This document shows, piece after piece, positions 19,286 to 28,980 of a stretch of DNA of 64,000 bases (its first letter is position 1; each line of letters opens with the position of its first letter). The DNA is from DATCMA01 sp036563645 (GTDB taxonomy: Bacteria > Actinomycetota > Actinomycetes > Mycobacteriales > Micromonosporaceae), in assembly GCA_036563645.1 (NCBI GenBank), contig DATCMA010000014.1, positions 28,451-92,450 on the forward strand, written 5' to 3'. The notes beneath the pieces are model-generated. The model saw only the letters and a list, made by a program, of their open reading frames with translations. It was not told the origin of the DNA and ran no database searches. Position numbers and translations under genes: made by a program.

Positions 19286-20485
19286 TCACAGGCGCTCAAT
19301 GAGGGTGGCGTTGGCCATTCCGCCGGCCTCACACATCACTTGAAGACCGAATTGCTGGTCGTTGTCTTCGAGCGCGTGCAGCATGGTCGTCATCAGCCGG
19401 GCGCCGGAAGCCCCGAGCGGATGACCAAGCGCGATCGCGCCACCCCTCGGGTTCAGCTTGTCGGGGTCGACGTCGTCGAATTCCGCGAGCCACGCCAGGG
19501 GAACGGGTGCGAACGCCTCATTGACCTCGATGTGGTCGATGTCGGAGAGGGACATCCCGGAGCGCTGCAACAGCCGGCGTGTGGCCGGAATGGGCGCCGT
19601 GAGCATGAGCAGGGGATCGTCGCCGCAGACCGCCATCGAGTGGATCCGGGCACGCGGGGTGAGGCCGAGTTCCTCCGCCTTGGCGCGACTGGTCAACAGC
19701 AGTGCGCTGGCCCCGTCAGTGATCTGGGACGAGTTACCGGCGGTGATGGACCAGTCGACGTCGGGGAAACGTTCGGCGAGTTCGGGCGTCTGGAAGACCG
19801 GCTTGAGCTCCGCGAGCCGCTCCACGGTGGTGTCGGGGCGGATCGTCTCGTCGCGGTCGAAGACCCCGGAGGGCGTTGTGATCGGAATGATCTCGCGGTC
19901 GAAGGCCCCACTCGCCTGCGCCTGAGCGGCGAGTCGGTGCGACCGTGCCGAGTACTCATCGAGCGCGGTGCGGTCGAGCTTCCACCGCGCGGCGACGAGC
20001 TCCGCGGCGACGCCTTGCGACACGAGGCCAGGGGCGTACCGCTCGGTGACCCGCGGGCCGAAGGGGTCGGCGCCCATGCGGGCCGATCCCATCGGCACAC
20101 GGCTCATCGACTCGACACCGCCCGCGATGACGATGTCGTACGTCCCGGCCCGGATCCCCTGCGCCGCGAAGTGCACCGCCTGCTGACTCGATCCGCACTT
20201 GCGGTCGATGGTCACCGCCGGTACGTGCTCGGGGAAGCCGGCCGCGAGCCAGGCCATCCGTCCCGGGGTCGCGGACTGTTCGCCCGCTTGGGAGACGCAG
20301 CCGATGATCACGTCGTCGACCATCCCCGGGTCGATACCGCACCGGTCGACGAGGGCGGCGAGCGTCTGAGCGAGCAGGTCAACCGGGTGGACCTCGGCTA
20401 GCGCCCCGCCCGCCCGGCCTTTCCCGCTCGCCGTCCGTACGGCGCCAATGATCACTGCGTCTGCCGGGGATTGCGCAACTGCCAT
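19286..20485 (-). CDS. Acetyl-CoA C-acyltransferase (thiolase)
   Basis: A 399-residue full-length degradative thiolase. The nucleophile is in DRKCGSSQQAVH near residue 90, the GHPLGASGAR His motif lies near 355, and the second Cys is in QVMCEAGGMANA near 385. It cleaves 3-ketoacyl-CoA with free CoA. First gene of the minus-strand operon thiolase-SDR-crotonase, divergent from the acyl-CoA dehydrogenases at 20595, so the region covers all four beta-oxidation steps. Confidence 0.93.
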   Translation of the reverse strand: MAVAQSPADAVIIGAVRTASGKGRAGGALAEVHPVDLLAQTLAALVDRCGIDPGMVDDVIIGCVSQAGEQSATPGRMAWLAAGFPEHVPAVTIDRKCGSSQQAVHFAAQGIRAGTYDIVIAGGVESMSRVPMGSARMGADPFGPRVTERYAPGLVSQGVAAELVAARWKLDRTALDEYSARSHRLAAQAQASGAFDREIIPITTPSGVFDRDETIRPDTTVERLAELKPVFQTPELAERFPDVDWSITAGNSSQITDGASALLLTSRAKAEELGLTPRARIHSMAVCGDDPLLMLTAPIPATRRLLQRSGMSLSDIDHIEVNEAFAPVPLAWLAEFDDVDPDKLNPRGGAIALGHPLGASGARLMTTMLHALEDNDQQFGLQVMCEAGGMANATLIERL

Positions 20486-20594
20486 GGTTATTGCTTATCA
20501 TGATTGTCATCAGAAGTCCATGGGGCGACCGCAGCGCGAGCGGTTCGTAGACACCCCTCGCCAGCTCAATCACGCACGTCAGAAAGAGGCCCGT

Positions 20595-21749
20595 ATGACC
20601 ACAAAGGACGATTACGCCGACATCCGCAGTTTGGCTGCGCAGGTGGCGGCCGAGGTCTACGGACCGCTAGCGGAAGAGATGGACCGCTCCCGTACCCCAA
20701 TCTCTTACGAACAGCGGCGGCAGCTCGGCGACTTGGGATTCCTCGGTATCGCGCTTCCGGAGAAGTATGGCGGCGCCGGGGCACCCCTCGCCCAGGCGTT
20801 GGTTGTCATCGAGGAGTTCGCCAAGGTGTGCCGGCCGGCGGCCTTCCAAATCTTCGAGGCGAACACCGGGCCGTCCCAGGTCATCAATCACCTCGGCACC
20901 GAGGAGCAGCGTGAGCGCTGGCTCCCGCCGATTATCACCGGTGAGAAGACCATGGCGGTCGCGATTTCCGAGCCGGACGCCGGTTCGGCGGCGACCGACA
21001 TGCGGACCACCGCGAAACCCGTTGACAACGGCTTCATCCTCAACGGCACGAAGCGCTGGATATCGAACGGCGGCGAGGCGGACCTCTACCTCGTGTACTG
21101 CCGGCTCAGCGACGCCCCCGGGTCGAAGGGCATCGGCGCGGTCGTCATCGACAAGGACATGCCCGGCGTCAGCTTCGGAAAGCCGGAGCGGCTCATCGGC
21201 TTCCGCGGTATTCCCTCCGCTGACGTCATCATGGAAGACGTCTTCGTGCCCAAGGAGAACCTCGTCGTTCCCGCCGGCGGTTTCCGCAAGCTCTTCCACG
21301 TGTTCTCCATCGAACGCCTGGGGAACACGACCATGAGCTTGGCGATCGCGCAGGCGGCGCTGGACGCCACCGTCTCCTACGTGCAGAAGCGCGAACAGTT
21401 CGGCAAACCGCTCATCGAGTTCCAGAGCGTGCAGCTCGCCCTCGCGGACATGCTCCTCATGGTCGAGAGCGCCCGCTTGCTGCGGGACCGGGCGGTGGCG
21501 ACCGTGGACAACGGACTGCCCAACCCGCTCTACGTCTCCCTGGCTAAGTGCGCCGCCAACGAGATGGCCAAGAAGGTCACCGACATGGCCATGCAGCTCC
21601 ACGGCGCCAATGGCCTGACGGAGGAGTACGGTCTGGAGCGGCTCCACCGGGACGCCCACGGGTGGGCGGTGGCGGGCGGGACGCCGACGATGCAGCGGAT
21701 CCGAATCATCAGCGAATTCCTCGGCCGGAAGTTCGACCAGCGCCGCTGA
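20595..21749 (+). CDS. Acyl-CoA dehydrogenase
   Basis: A 384-residue flavoprotein of the acyl-CoA dehydrogenase family, with the FAD/substrate segment AVAISEPDAGSAATDM near residue 125, WISNGG near 160 and the C-terminal YGLERLHRDAHGWAVAGGT region. The ATG at 20595 follows AGAAAGAGGC; an in-frame upstream extension to 20448 would run through the divergent promoter and is unlikely. Starts an operon of two dehydrogenases, an SDR, an amidohydrolase and a nitroreductase. Confidence 0.9.
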   Translation: MTTKDDYADIRSLAAQVAAEVYGPLAEEMDRSRTPISYEQRRQLGDLGFLGIALPEKYGGAGAPLAQALVVIEEFAKVCRPAAFQIFEANTGPSQVINHLGTEEQRERWLPPIITGEKTMAVAISEPDAGSAATDMRTTAKPVDNGFILNGTKRWISNGGEADLYLVYCRLSDAPGSKGIGAVVIDKDMPGVSFGKPERLIGFRGIPSADVIMEDVFVPKENLVVPAGGFRKLFHVFSIERLGNTTMSLAIAQAALDATVSYVQKREQFGKPLIEFQSVQLALADMLLMVESARLLRDRAVATVDNGLPNPLYVSLAKCAANEMAKKVTDMAMQLHGANGLTEEYGLERLHRDAHGWAVAGGTPTMQRIRIISEFLGRKFDQRR

Positions 21750-21780
21750 CCGCCGCCCAGGGGAAAGAGAGGATCGTGCC

Positions 21781-22920
21781 GTGGAAGGCCAACCCTTCGA
21801 CCTCGGCCCGCAGTATCGGCAGCTCCAGGAGACCGCCCGGACGGTCGCCGCGGAGGTCGAGCCGTTCGCCGCGGAGGCCGACGCGATGACTGAGGTGCAC
21901 CCGCGCTGCCGCGAGGTGCTCCAGGCGAGCGGGCTCACCCGCCACGTCGTGCCGGCGGCCTACGGCGGGGCGAGCGACACCCTCGACCCGCTCGCGATCG
22001 CGGTGGTGCGCGAGGCGCTGATGTACACCTCGGCTCACCTCGACTCGCTGTTCGCCATGCAGGGCATCGGCAGCTACGCGCTCGCGGTCGGGGGCTCCGA
22101 GGAGCTCAAGAGCGCGTGGCTGCCGAAAGTGGCGGCGCTCGAGGTCATCGCCGGTTTGGCGTTGACCGAGCCGGATGTGGGCTCCGACCTCCGCGCGGTC
22201 AGCACAACCGTGACCGCCGACGGCGACTCCGTGCGCATCACCGGCCGCAAGTCGTTCATCACCAACGGGGGCGCGGCGGACTTCTACAGCGTCCTGGGGC
22301 GCGAGGGGGACGGCTGGTCGATGGTCCTCGTGCCGGCCGACACGCCGGGCCTCACGGTCGAGCGCGGCGCGGACCTCATCGCCCCCCACATCCTGGGTGA
22401 GCTCACCTTCGACGACGTGGTCGTGCCCGCGACCCACCGGATCGGGGTCCCCGGAAAGGCGTTCTCCCTGGTCTTGCAGACGCTCGCGGTGTTCCGAGTG
22501 AGCGTCGCGGGCTCCGCCGTGGGGCTTGCGCAGGCCGCGCTCGACGAGGCGCTGCGCCACGCCCGTACCCGAGAGCAGTTCGGCAAGCCGTTGGCGGAGA
22601 TCGGCGCGGTCTCCCAATACCTTGCCCTGTCGTGGACGGAGGTGGAGACAGCCCGGGCGATCACCTACCGCGCCGCGGCGCTGGCCCAGGCTGACCCCCT
22701 GCGCCACCTCGACTACTCGTCGATCGCCAAGGTGGCGGCCACCGAAGCCGCCGGCCGCGTGGTCGACCGGTCGGTGCAGGTCATGGGGCGGTTCGGGCTG
22801 GTGTCGGGCTCGAAGATCGAGCGGTTGTACCGCAACGCGCGGCCGCTGCGGATCTACGAGGGCGCCACGGAGGTCCTGCTCGACTCGCTCGCTCGTCGAC
22901 TCGTCAAGGGAGCCCACTGA
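21781..22920 (+). CDS. Acyl-CoA dehydrogenase
   Basis: A 379-residue second acyl-CoA dehydrogenase with GLALTEPDVGSDLRAV near residue 125 and the RTREQFGKPLAE helix near 265. It diverges from its neighbour, so the two probably act on different acyl chains or as a heteromer. GTG start after GAAAGAGAGGATC; the stop overlaps the ATG of the next gene. Confidence 0.9.
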   Translation: MEGQPFDLGPQYRQLQETARTVAAEVEPFAAEADAMTEVHPRCREVLQASGLTRHVVPAAYGGASDTLDPLAIAVVREALMYTSAHLDSLFAMQGIGSYALAVGGSEELKSAWLPKVAALEVIAGLALTEPDVGSDLRAVSTTVTADGDSVRITGRKSFITNGGAADFYSVLGREGDGWSMVLVPADTPGLTVERGADLIAPHILGELTFDDVVVPATHRIGVPGKAFSLVLQTLAVFRVSVAGSAVGLAQAALDEALRHARTREQFGKPLAEIGAVSQYLALSWTEVETARAITYRAAALAQADPLRHLDYSSIAKVAATEAAGRVVDRSVQVMGRFGLVSGSKIERLYRNARPLRIYEGATEVLLDSLARRLVKGAH

Positions 22921-23669
22921 TGGATTTGCAGCTGAGGGACAGGGTCATCCTGGTCACCGGGGCGAGCCGGGGACTGGGCGCCGCGATGGCGGTGGCGCTC
23001 GCGGCGGAAGGGGCCACCGTCGTGGCCGCGGCCCGGTCCACGCAGGCGCTAGCCGACGTGGCGGCCCGGGGCGAGGGCCGGATCACGGCGATCGAGGTTG
23101 ATATGCGGGACGAGGCACGGGTCGCCGGCCTCGTCGACGAGGTGGTGTCGCGGTTCGGCCGTATCGACGGCTTGGTGAACAACGCGGGGATCGCGCCGGC
23201 GGGGAAGTTCGTTGACCAAGATCCGGAGATTTGGAAAGAGACGCTGGCGGTCAACGTCTTCGCGCCGATGCTGCTCGCGCAAGCCGCCGGGCGCCACATG
23301 ATCGCGCAGGGTGGCGGCAAGATCGTCAACATCGCCTCGACGACCGGCGTGCGCGGCAAGCCCCAGCTCGTGGGGTATTCGACCTCCAAAGGAGCCATCG
23401 TTCGGTTCACCGAGGCGCTCGCCGCCGAGTGGGCCTCGAAGAACGTCCAGGTCAACTGTGTCGCTCCCGGGGCGTTCCGCACGGACGCCCAGCGGGCGGT
23501 GCTCGAGTCGGAGGACTTGCTGCGCCGGCGGATCGCGAAGATCCCAGCGGGGCGGATCGCCGAGCCCGAGGAGCTCGTGCCGCTCGTGTGTCTCCTCTTG
23601 TCGCCCCTGTCGTCGTTCACCACGGGTGCGATCTTCGTGGTGGACGGCGGCGAGTCCGGAAAGCTGTGA
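22920..23669 (+). CDS. Short-chain dehydrogenase/reductase
   Basis: A 249-residue classical SDR with the cofactor motif TGASRGLG near residue 14, NNAG near 87, the Ser of the catalytic triad in NIASTTG near 138 and the YSTSKGA Tyr/Lys pair near 152. Its closest general type is FabG-like or a cyclic-alcohol dehydrogenase. Translation is coupled to the dehydrogenase upstream through a one-base overlap. Confidence 0.88.
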   Translation: MDLQLRDRVILVTGASRGLGAAMAVALAAEGATVVAAARSTQALADVAARGEGRITAIEVDMRDEARVAGLVDEVVSRFGRIDGLVNNAGIAPAGKFVDQDPEIWKETLAVNVFAPMLLAQAAGRHMIAQGGGKIVNIASTTGVRGKPQLVGYSTSKGAIVRFTEALAAEWASKNVQVNCVAPGAFRTDAQRAVLESEDLLRRRIAKIPAGRIAEPEELVPLVCLLLSPLSSFTTGAIFVVDGGESGKL

Positions 23670-23671
23670 CG

Positions 23672-24457
23672 ATGATTATCGATGCGCATACCCATGTGTG
23701 GCCGGACCACATCGCGGCGGCGGCGCTGAGCGGGAACCGGGTGCCCGGGCTGGAGCCCCGGGGCGACGGCACGATCAGTGGCCTGACCGCCGAGATGACG
23801 CGCAGCGGCGTCGACATCAGCTGTTGTCTCGCGATCGCGAATCAGGCCCGCCACGTCGACAAGGTCAACGCCTTCGTGGCGAGCGTCGCCTCGGAGCGGC
23901 GCATCCCGTTCGGCACCGTCCACGTTGATCTGTCGGTGGAGGAGAATCTCGCCAGTCTGCGCCGCCACGGGCTGCGGGCGGTGAAGATTCACCCGCTGTT
24001 CCAGCGCTTCCCGCTCAACCACCCGCGGCTGTGGGAGATCTTCGAGGCCTTCGGCGAGGACTACGTGGTGATCACCCACGTCGGCGCCGGCGGCGACGCC
24101 TACACCAACAGCCTCTCCAGCCCGGCCATGATTCGGGATATCGCCAAGCAGTTCCCGAAGCTGCGCCTGGTGGCCTGTCACTTCGGGGGCTACCGGATTT
24201 TCGACGACGCCGCGGAGCTGCTCGCGGGCGTGGACGTCGTGTTGGAGACGAGCTGGCCGCCGGCGCTCACCACGCTGCGCCCGGAGCGCGTCCGTGACCT
24301 GATCCGCAAGCACGGCGCGGAGCGCATCGTGTTCGGCTCGGACTGGCCCATGACGAATCCCGCTGAGGAGATCCGCGCCATCGAGGCCTTGGGGCTGCGC
24401 GACGACGAGGTCAAGGCCATCTTGGGTGGCACGCTCCAGAGGTTGCTAGGGCTGTAG
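23672..24457 (+). CDS. Amidohydrolase 2-family metal-dependent hydrolase
   Basis: A 261-residue TIM-barrel hydrolase or decarboxylase. The N-terminal DAHTHVW motif provides two metal-binding His, KIHPLFQRF lies near residue 107, HVGAG near 134, and the C-terminal FGSDWPMTNP the metal-binding Asp. The ACMSD/amidohydrolase-2 group includes ring-opening hydrolases and decarboxylases. The ATG at 23672 is used; a GTG two codons upstream is possible. Its place among SDR and acyl-CoA dehydrogenases suggests a hydrolytic step in ring or ester cleavage. Confidence 0.85.
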   Translation: MIIDAHTHVWPDHIAAAALSGNRVPGLEPRGDGTISGLTAEMTRSGVDISCCLAIANQARHVDKVNAFVASVASERRIPFGTVHVDLSVEENLASLRRHGLRAVKIHPLFQRFPLNHPRLWEIFEAFGEDYVVITHVGAGGDAYTNSLSSPAMIRDIAKQFPKLRLVACHFGGYRIFDDAAELLAGVDVVLETSWPPALTTLRPERVRDLIRKHGAERIVFGSDWPMTNPAEEIRAIEALGLRDDEVKAILGGTLQRLLGL

Positions 24458-25165
24458 GTGCTGGTGATGCACACTCCCGCCGAGACTGATGACGCCGCCG
24501 CGCTCGAACGTATCCTCCACGGCCGGTGGAGTTGTCGGGCCTTCGCGGCGCGCGAGGTGCCCGAAGAGATCATCGACCGACTCCTCACGCTGGCCCAGCG
24601 CGCCCCGTCGTGGTGCAACACCCAGCCATGGCACGTCATCGTGACCGTCGGCGAGGGGACGGAGCGGTTTCGCGCGGCTCTCGTCGAGCACGTGCGCCGG
24701 ACGGGTCCGGAGATGAAGCCGGATTTCCCCATGCCGTCTGCGTATTCGGGGGTCTACCAGGAGCGGCGTCGGGAGAGCGGATGGCAGCTCTACGACGCGG
24801 TGGGGATCGCCCGCGATGACCGCGCGGCGCGGGCGCGGCAGGCTTTGAGGAACTACGAGCTCTTCGGCGCCCCGCACGTCGCGATCGTCACGACCGCCGC
24901 CGAACAGGAGGTCTACGGGGCGATCGACGCCGGTGTCTACATCGGACACTTTCTCCTCGCCGCGCACGCGCTCGGTTTGGCGGCCGTGCCGCAGGCCGCG
25001 CTCGCGATGGTGGCGCCGTTTATTCGTGACTACTTCGACATCCCCGATACACAGAAGATCGTCGCGGGAATCTCCTTCGGCTATCCCGATCTCAGCCATC
25101 CGGTCAACGGCTTTCGGACCTCGCGCGCCGGGCTCGATGAGGTGCGCGTGTTCGTCCGCCACTAG
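24458..25165 (+). CDS. Nitroreductase-family flavoprotein
   Basis: A 235-residue FMN-dependent nitroreductase-fold protein. RWSCRAFAAREVPEEII near the N terminus, RAPSWCNTQPWHVIV near residue 48 and the C-terminal GISFGYPD are the characteristic FMN-contacting segments. It could reduce quinones, enones or nitro groups, or act as a flavin reductase for a monooxygenase. It follows the amidohydrolase gene immediately and ends this operon. Confidence 0.88.
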   Translation: MLVMHTPAETDDAAALERILHGRWSCRAFAAREVPEEIIDRLLTLAQRAPSWCNTQPWHVIVTVGEGTERFRAALVEHVRRTGPEMKPDFPMPSAYSGVYQERRRESGWQLYDAVGIARDDRAARARQALRNYELFGAPHVAIVTTAAEQEVYGAIDAGVYIGHFLLAAHALGLAAVPQAALAMVAPFIRDYFDIPDTQKIVAGISFGYPDLSHPVNGFRTSRAGLDEVRVFVRH

Positions 25166-25388
25166 CGCCGGAGCCGGGCGTCGCCGCGCTCATCGCGCGG
25201 AGGGGGCGGATAGCCGGCCGTCTCGCGGGGCGGTCGCGGCGTCTGCCGCTGGCGCGGGGTGGGCGCGGGGCCCGGAGAGCGGTTCAGCTGACGCCGGATC
25301 GCATGTTCGGGTGATGGCAGTGGGGGCCGCTTCGGGGGAGAATTCATGCGATTCATTCGACTCATCATTAGTGATTTGGTCGCGGCGG

Positions 25389-25411
25389 GGTTCGCCGTAA
25401 CGGCGCGAACC
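25389..25411 (+). promoter_or_regulatory. Inverted repeat in the leader of the second CoA-ligase operon
   Basis: A 9-bp stem with one unpaired base (25389-25397 with 25401-25411) lies 50 bases before the CoA ligase start. The remaining bases from 25166 to 25388 are GC-rich without a convincing gene. Confidence 0.35.
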
Positions 25412-25461
25412 GTGACCCGGTGGGCGTGGCCCGCGGTGCCCCGATGACGAGGAGGTCGAAC

Positions 25462-27126
25462 GTGACCCGTTACTACGAGGACCTCGAGCCCACTGATCCG
25501 GATTGGACTCGTTGGACGGGGGCGCACGTCCTGAGGCGACAGGCCCGCGAGCGCGGCGACCGGACCTACCTCATCGCGCCCGAGGAGAACGTGACGATCA
25601 CGTTCGGGCAGCTCTTGGACTCCGCCGAACGGGTGGCGGGCGGTTTGCGCGCCGCTGGGGCCGAAAGCGGGGACCGCGTCGTCATCATGGCGAAGAACTC
25701 CTCCCGCTTCGTCCTCACCTGGTACGGCACCGCCGTCGGTGGCTTGGTCGAGGCGCCGATCAACACCGCGTACGAAGGCGAGTTCCTCCGCCACCAGGTG
25801 CAGCTCGTGGAGGCGCGGTTCGTCGTCGTCGACGACGATCTCGCCGACCGCTTCATCGCCATCAAAGACGAGCTCCCCACCGTCGAGGCGTTCTGGGTTA
25901 TCGACACCACCGGCGGGGCCGCTGGGGCGGTCGAGCGCCTGCGGGCGGCTGGCTGGCGGGCGGAGCCGTGGGACACGCTGCTGGAGGCGGACCGATACGA
26001 CGGACCGGAGCCCGACGCCCGCGACCTGACCGCGGTCTTCTTCACGTCGGGGACGACGGGCCTCTCCAAGGGCGTGGCGATGCCGAACGCCCAGATGAAC
26101 TTCTTTGCGGAGCTCACCCGCTGCCTCACCCGATTCACCGAGAACGACACGTGGATGGCGGTGACGCCGCTGTTCCTGTTCCACGGCAACGCCCAGTACA
26201 TGGCGCTCTACCCCGCCCTGATCGCCGGCGGGCGCGCGGTCATCCGCTCGCGCTTCAGCGCCAGCCGTTGGGTCGACCAGCTCCGCGAGCATGACGTGAC
26301 GGTCACCAACTTCCTCGGGGTGATGATGGACTTCATCTGGAAGCAGCCCCGTCGCCCCGACGACGCGGACAACAAGCTCCGCTGCGTCTTCGCCGCCCCC
26401 ACCGCCTGGTCCATCCTCGAGGACTTCAAGAAGCGCTTCGGCATCGAGGCCTTCGTCGAGGTGTACGGGACGACCGAGACGACCACGCCGATCCTCAGCC
26501 CGTACGGCGAGGAGCGGCCGCCCGGTGCCGCGGGCCTCAACGCCGCCAAGTGGTTCGATGTCGCGATCGTCGACCCCGAGACCGATATGGAGGTGCCAAT
26601 CGGGGAGGTCGGCGAGTTCGTGGTCCGTCCCAAGCACCCGTGGATTTGCAGCCTGGGCTACTACAACATGCCGGACAAAACCGCGCAGGCGTGGCGGAAC
26701 ATGTGGTTCCACACCGGTGACGCGGTCCGGCGGGACGAGGAGGGCTGGTACTACTTCGTCGACCGGCTCAAGGACGCGCTGCGGCGCCGGGGCGAGAACA
26801 TCAGCTGCTACGAGGTGGAGCAGGCCCTGCTCAAGCACCCGGCGATCGCGGAGTGCGCGATTCTCGGCGTGCCCGCGGACGTCGACGCCGGCGAAGACGA
26901 GGTGTTGGCGGTGATCGTCCCCAACGGGGATCTCACCGCCCAGGAGCTGTGGGACTGGTGCCGAGGGCGGGTGCCGACGTTCGCCATCCCCCGCTACGTC
27001 TGGTTCCGCCAGGAGCTCCCGCGCACGCCGTCGGAGAAGATCCAGCGCAACGTCCTGCGGGAGGAGTTCGCGGCGGTCAAGGGCACGGAGGTCTACGACC
27101 GCGAGGCGGGGACCGCCCGGTCATGA
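25462..27126 (+). CDS. AMP-binding acyl-CoA synthetase (paralogue of the ligase at 13620)
   Basis: A 554-residue ANL-family CoA ligase. It has the P-loop FTSGTTGLSKGVAMP near residue 198, the VYGTTETTTP motif near 340, FHTGD near 420 and the C-terminal RTPSEKIQRNVL lysine region. GTG 25462 is preferred because GAGGAGG lies just before it and the product then aligns with the start of its paralogue (both open with T-x-Y-Y/F-R-Y-Y); an upstream ATG at 25444 is possible. First gene of an operon with an MDR reductase and a crotonase. Confidence 0.9.
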   Translation: MTRYYEDLEPTDPDWTRWTGAHVLRRQARERGDRTYLIAPEENVTITFGQLLDSAERVAGGLRAAGAESGDRVVIMAKNSSRFVLTWYGTAVGGLVEAPINTAYEGEFLRHQVQLVEARFVVVDDDLADRFIAIKDELPTVEAFWVIDTTGGAAGAVERLRAAGWRAEPWDTLLEADRYDGPEPDARDLTAVFFTSGTTGLSKGVAMPNAQMNFFAELTRCLTRFTENDTWMAVTPLFLFHGNAQYMALYPALIAGGRAVIRSRFSASRWVDQLREHDVTVTNFLGVMMDFIWKQPRRPDDADNKLRCVFAAPTAWSILEDFKKRFGIEAFVEVYGTTETTTPILSPYGEERPPGAAGLNAAKWFDVAIVDPETDMEVPIGEVGEFVVRPKHPWICSLGYYNMPDKTAQAWRNMWFHTGDAVRRDEEGWYYFVDRLKDALRRRGENISCYEVEQALLKHPAIAECAILGVPADVDAGEDEVLAVIVPNGDLTAQELWDWCRGRVPTFAIPRYVWFRQELPRTPSEKIQRNVLREEFAAVKGTEVYDREAGTARS

Positions 27127-28145
27127 CGAGGAACGACAGCGTCACGACGGTGCGGGCGGTGCAGGTGACCGCCTTGACCGGCCCTGACGGCCTGCGGGTC
27201 GTCGACCTGCCCGCACCCGCGGACGACACGGCGGTGCACATCGACGTGTACTCCGCCGGGGTCAGCTTCCCTGACCTGCTGATGAGCCGCGGGGAATACC
27301 AGCGCAAACCCCCGCTGCCGTTCGTCCCGGGGGTGGAGGTCGCCGGGGTGGTCGTGGCCGCGCCTCCGGGGGCCGACGTCGCGCCTGGTGATCGGGTCGC
27401 CGCGTTCGTGCGCATCGGCGGGTGGGCGGAACGGGTCACCGCGCGGCCGGAGTGGGTCTTCCCCTTACCCGCGGGCGTGTCGTTCCGCAGCGCGGCGGGG
27501 ATGCCGATGAACTACCTCACCGCCCACCTCGCGCTGACCCGACGCGGACAACTGCGTCCGGGGGAGATCCTCCTCGTGCACGGGGCCGCCGGCGGCTTGG
27601 GCACGGCGCTGGTTCAGACCGGGAAGGCGTTGGGGGCCACCGTCCTCGCGGTCGTCTCCACCCCCGCCAAGGCCGAGCTCGCCCGGCGCTGTGGCGCCGA
27701 TGACGTCATCCCGGCCGACGGGTGGTTGGAGACCGTGCGCCAGCGGCTCGGCGGCGATCGGGTGGATGTAGTCGCCGATGTGGTCGGAGGTAGCCGCTTC
27801 CTGGACTCGATTCGGTGCCTCCGGAAGGAGGGGCGGCTGTTGGTCCTCGGATTCGCGGAGGGCAGCATTCCGACGATCGCCGCGAACCGGCTGCTCCTCA
27901 AGAACGTTGACGTCCGTGGGGTCGCGTGGGGAATGCTGATCGAGGGCGAGCCGGACTATCCCCAGCGCCAGTGGCGCGACCTCATGACGTGGTTCGCGAA
28001 TGGGTATATCCGGCCGGTGGACGGACGGGAATTCCCCTTGACGGAGGCTGCCGACGCTCTGCGTGAGCTGAGCAGCCGGTCCGCGACCGGCAAGGTGACA
28101 TTGCGGGTGCGCCCGGAGACCGAGAAAGTCGACAAGAATGGGTAA
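27123..28145 (+). CDS. NADPH:quinone oxidoreductase-like MDR protein
   Basis: A 340-residue zinc-free medium-chain reductase of the quinone oxidoreductase/enoyl reductase group: PFVPGVEVAGVV near residue 65, VHGAAGGLGTALVQ near 150 for NADPH binding, and no zinc-binding Cys cluster. It probably reduces an enoyl-CoA or enone. It overlaps the CoA ligase by four bases and the crotonase by eight, so all three are translated together. Confidence 0.87.
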   Translation: MTRNDSVTTVRAVQVTALTGPDGLRVVDLPAPADDTAVHIDVYSAGVSFPDLLMSRGEYQRKPPLPFVPGVEVAGVVVAAPPGADVAPGDRVAAFVRIGGWAERVTARPEWVFPLPAGVSFRSAAGMPMNYLTAHLALTRRGQLRPGEILLVHGAAGGLGTALVQTGKALGATVLAVVSTPAKAELARRCGADDVIPADGWLETVRQRLGGDRVDVVADVVGGSRFLDSIRCLRKEGRLLVLGFAEGSIPTIAANRLLLKNVDVRGVAWGMLIEGEPDYPQRQWRDLMTWFANGYIRPVDGREFPLTEAADALRELSSRSATGKVTLRVRPETEKVDKNG

Positions 28146-28902
28146 GGTTCACGTACATCGGCGAGGCGAGGCGACCTGGATTACCCTCGACGCGCCGGAA
28201 CGTCGCAATGCGTTCGATCCCGAGATGGCCGCCGCGGCCATCGAGGCGATTGAGGCGAGTACCGATTCGCGGGCAGTCGTCATTACCGGCGCTCCTGGCG
28301 CGTTTTGCGCCGGCGGAGCACTCGATTTGCTCGGTGCGCCGACGCTCAAGGAAATGCGCAAGCTGTATCGCATGTCGTGGCGGCTTTTCGACGCGATCCG
28401 ACTGTGCCCGCGCCCCGTGATCGCGGCGGTGAATGGCGCGGCCGCGGGTGGCGGAAACGAATTGGTCGTGGCCTGTGACCTCGCGATCGCCGCGGAGTCG
28501 GCGACGTTCGGGCAAACCGGCCCCCGGGTGGGGAGCGCTCCGGTCACCGGCGCCACCAACGTGCTGAGCGTGCAGATCGGCGAGAAGCGGGCGAAGGAGA
28601 TGTCCTTCCTCTGCCGTCGCTACACCGCTCGCCAAGCGCTGGAACTCGGCTTGGTCAACAAGGTCGTCCCCGATGACGAGCTCGTCCAGGCGGTCGATGA
28701 CCTGGTGGAGGAGCTCTCGGCGCTCAGCCCGCGGTACCTGGAGATCGCGAAGATCAGCTCGAACATCTGGTGGAACGCCGCGCGCGACAACTTCTCCACC
28801 GGGATCGGCATGCTCGTGCAGGCGGTCGGCAGCGCGGACATGATCGAGGGAGCGACCGCGTTCCTGGAGAAGCGGCGCCCACAGTTCCCCCCGCCGGAGT
28901 GA
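28138..28902 (+). CDS. Enoyl-CoA hydratase/isomerase family protein (crotonase)
   Basis: A 254-residue crotonase with oxyanion-hole segments FCAGGALDLLG near residue 59 and NGAAAGGGNELVVACD near 99. The sequence FGQTGPRVGSAP at about 122 and the C-terminal SSNIWWNAARDN recall the ring-hydrolase/MenB-like side of the family more than simple enoyl hydratases, so C-C bond cleavage of a cyclic diketone ester is a possibility (inference). Ends the operon. Confidence 0.83.
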   Translation: MGKVHVHRRGEATWITLDAPERRNAFDPEMAAAAIEAIEASTDSRAVVITGAPGAFCAGGALDLLGAPTLKEMRKLYRMSWRLFDAIRLCPRPVIAAVNGAAAGGGNELVVACDLAIAAESATFGQTGPRVGSAPVTGATNVLSVQIGEKRAKEMSFLCRRYTARQALELGLVNKVVPDDELVQAVDDLVEELSALSPRYLEIAKISSNIWWNAARDNFSTGIGMLVQAVGSADMIEGATAFLEKRRPQFPPPE

Positions 28903-28980
28903 TCCCGCGGCGTTCCCCCACACCCATGGGCGGTCGACAGCGGTGGGCGGTCGTGCGCCCGCGGCTGCGATCGCCCAGGG

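Noticed and set aside
17789..20401. An 870-codon open frame on the plus strand
   Set aside because: Antisense shadow of three genes (crotonase, SDR, thiolase) with clear catalytic motifs on the minus strand; the high GC content keeps such frames open.
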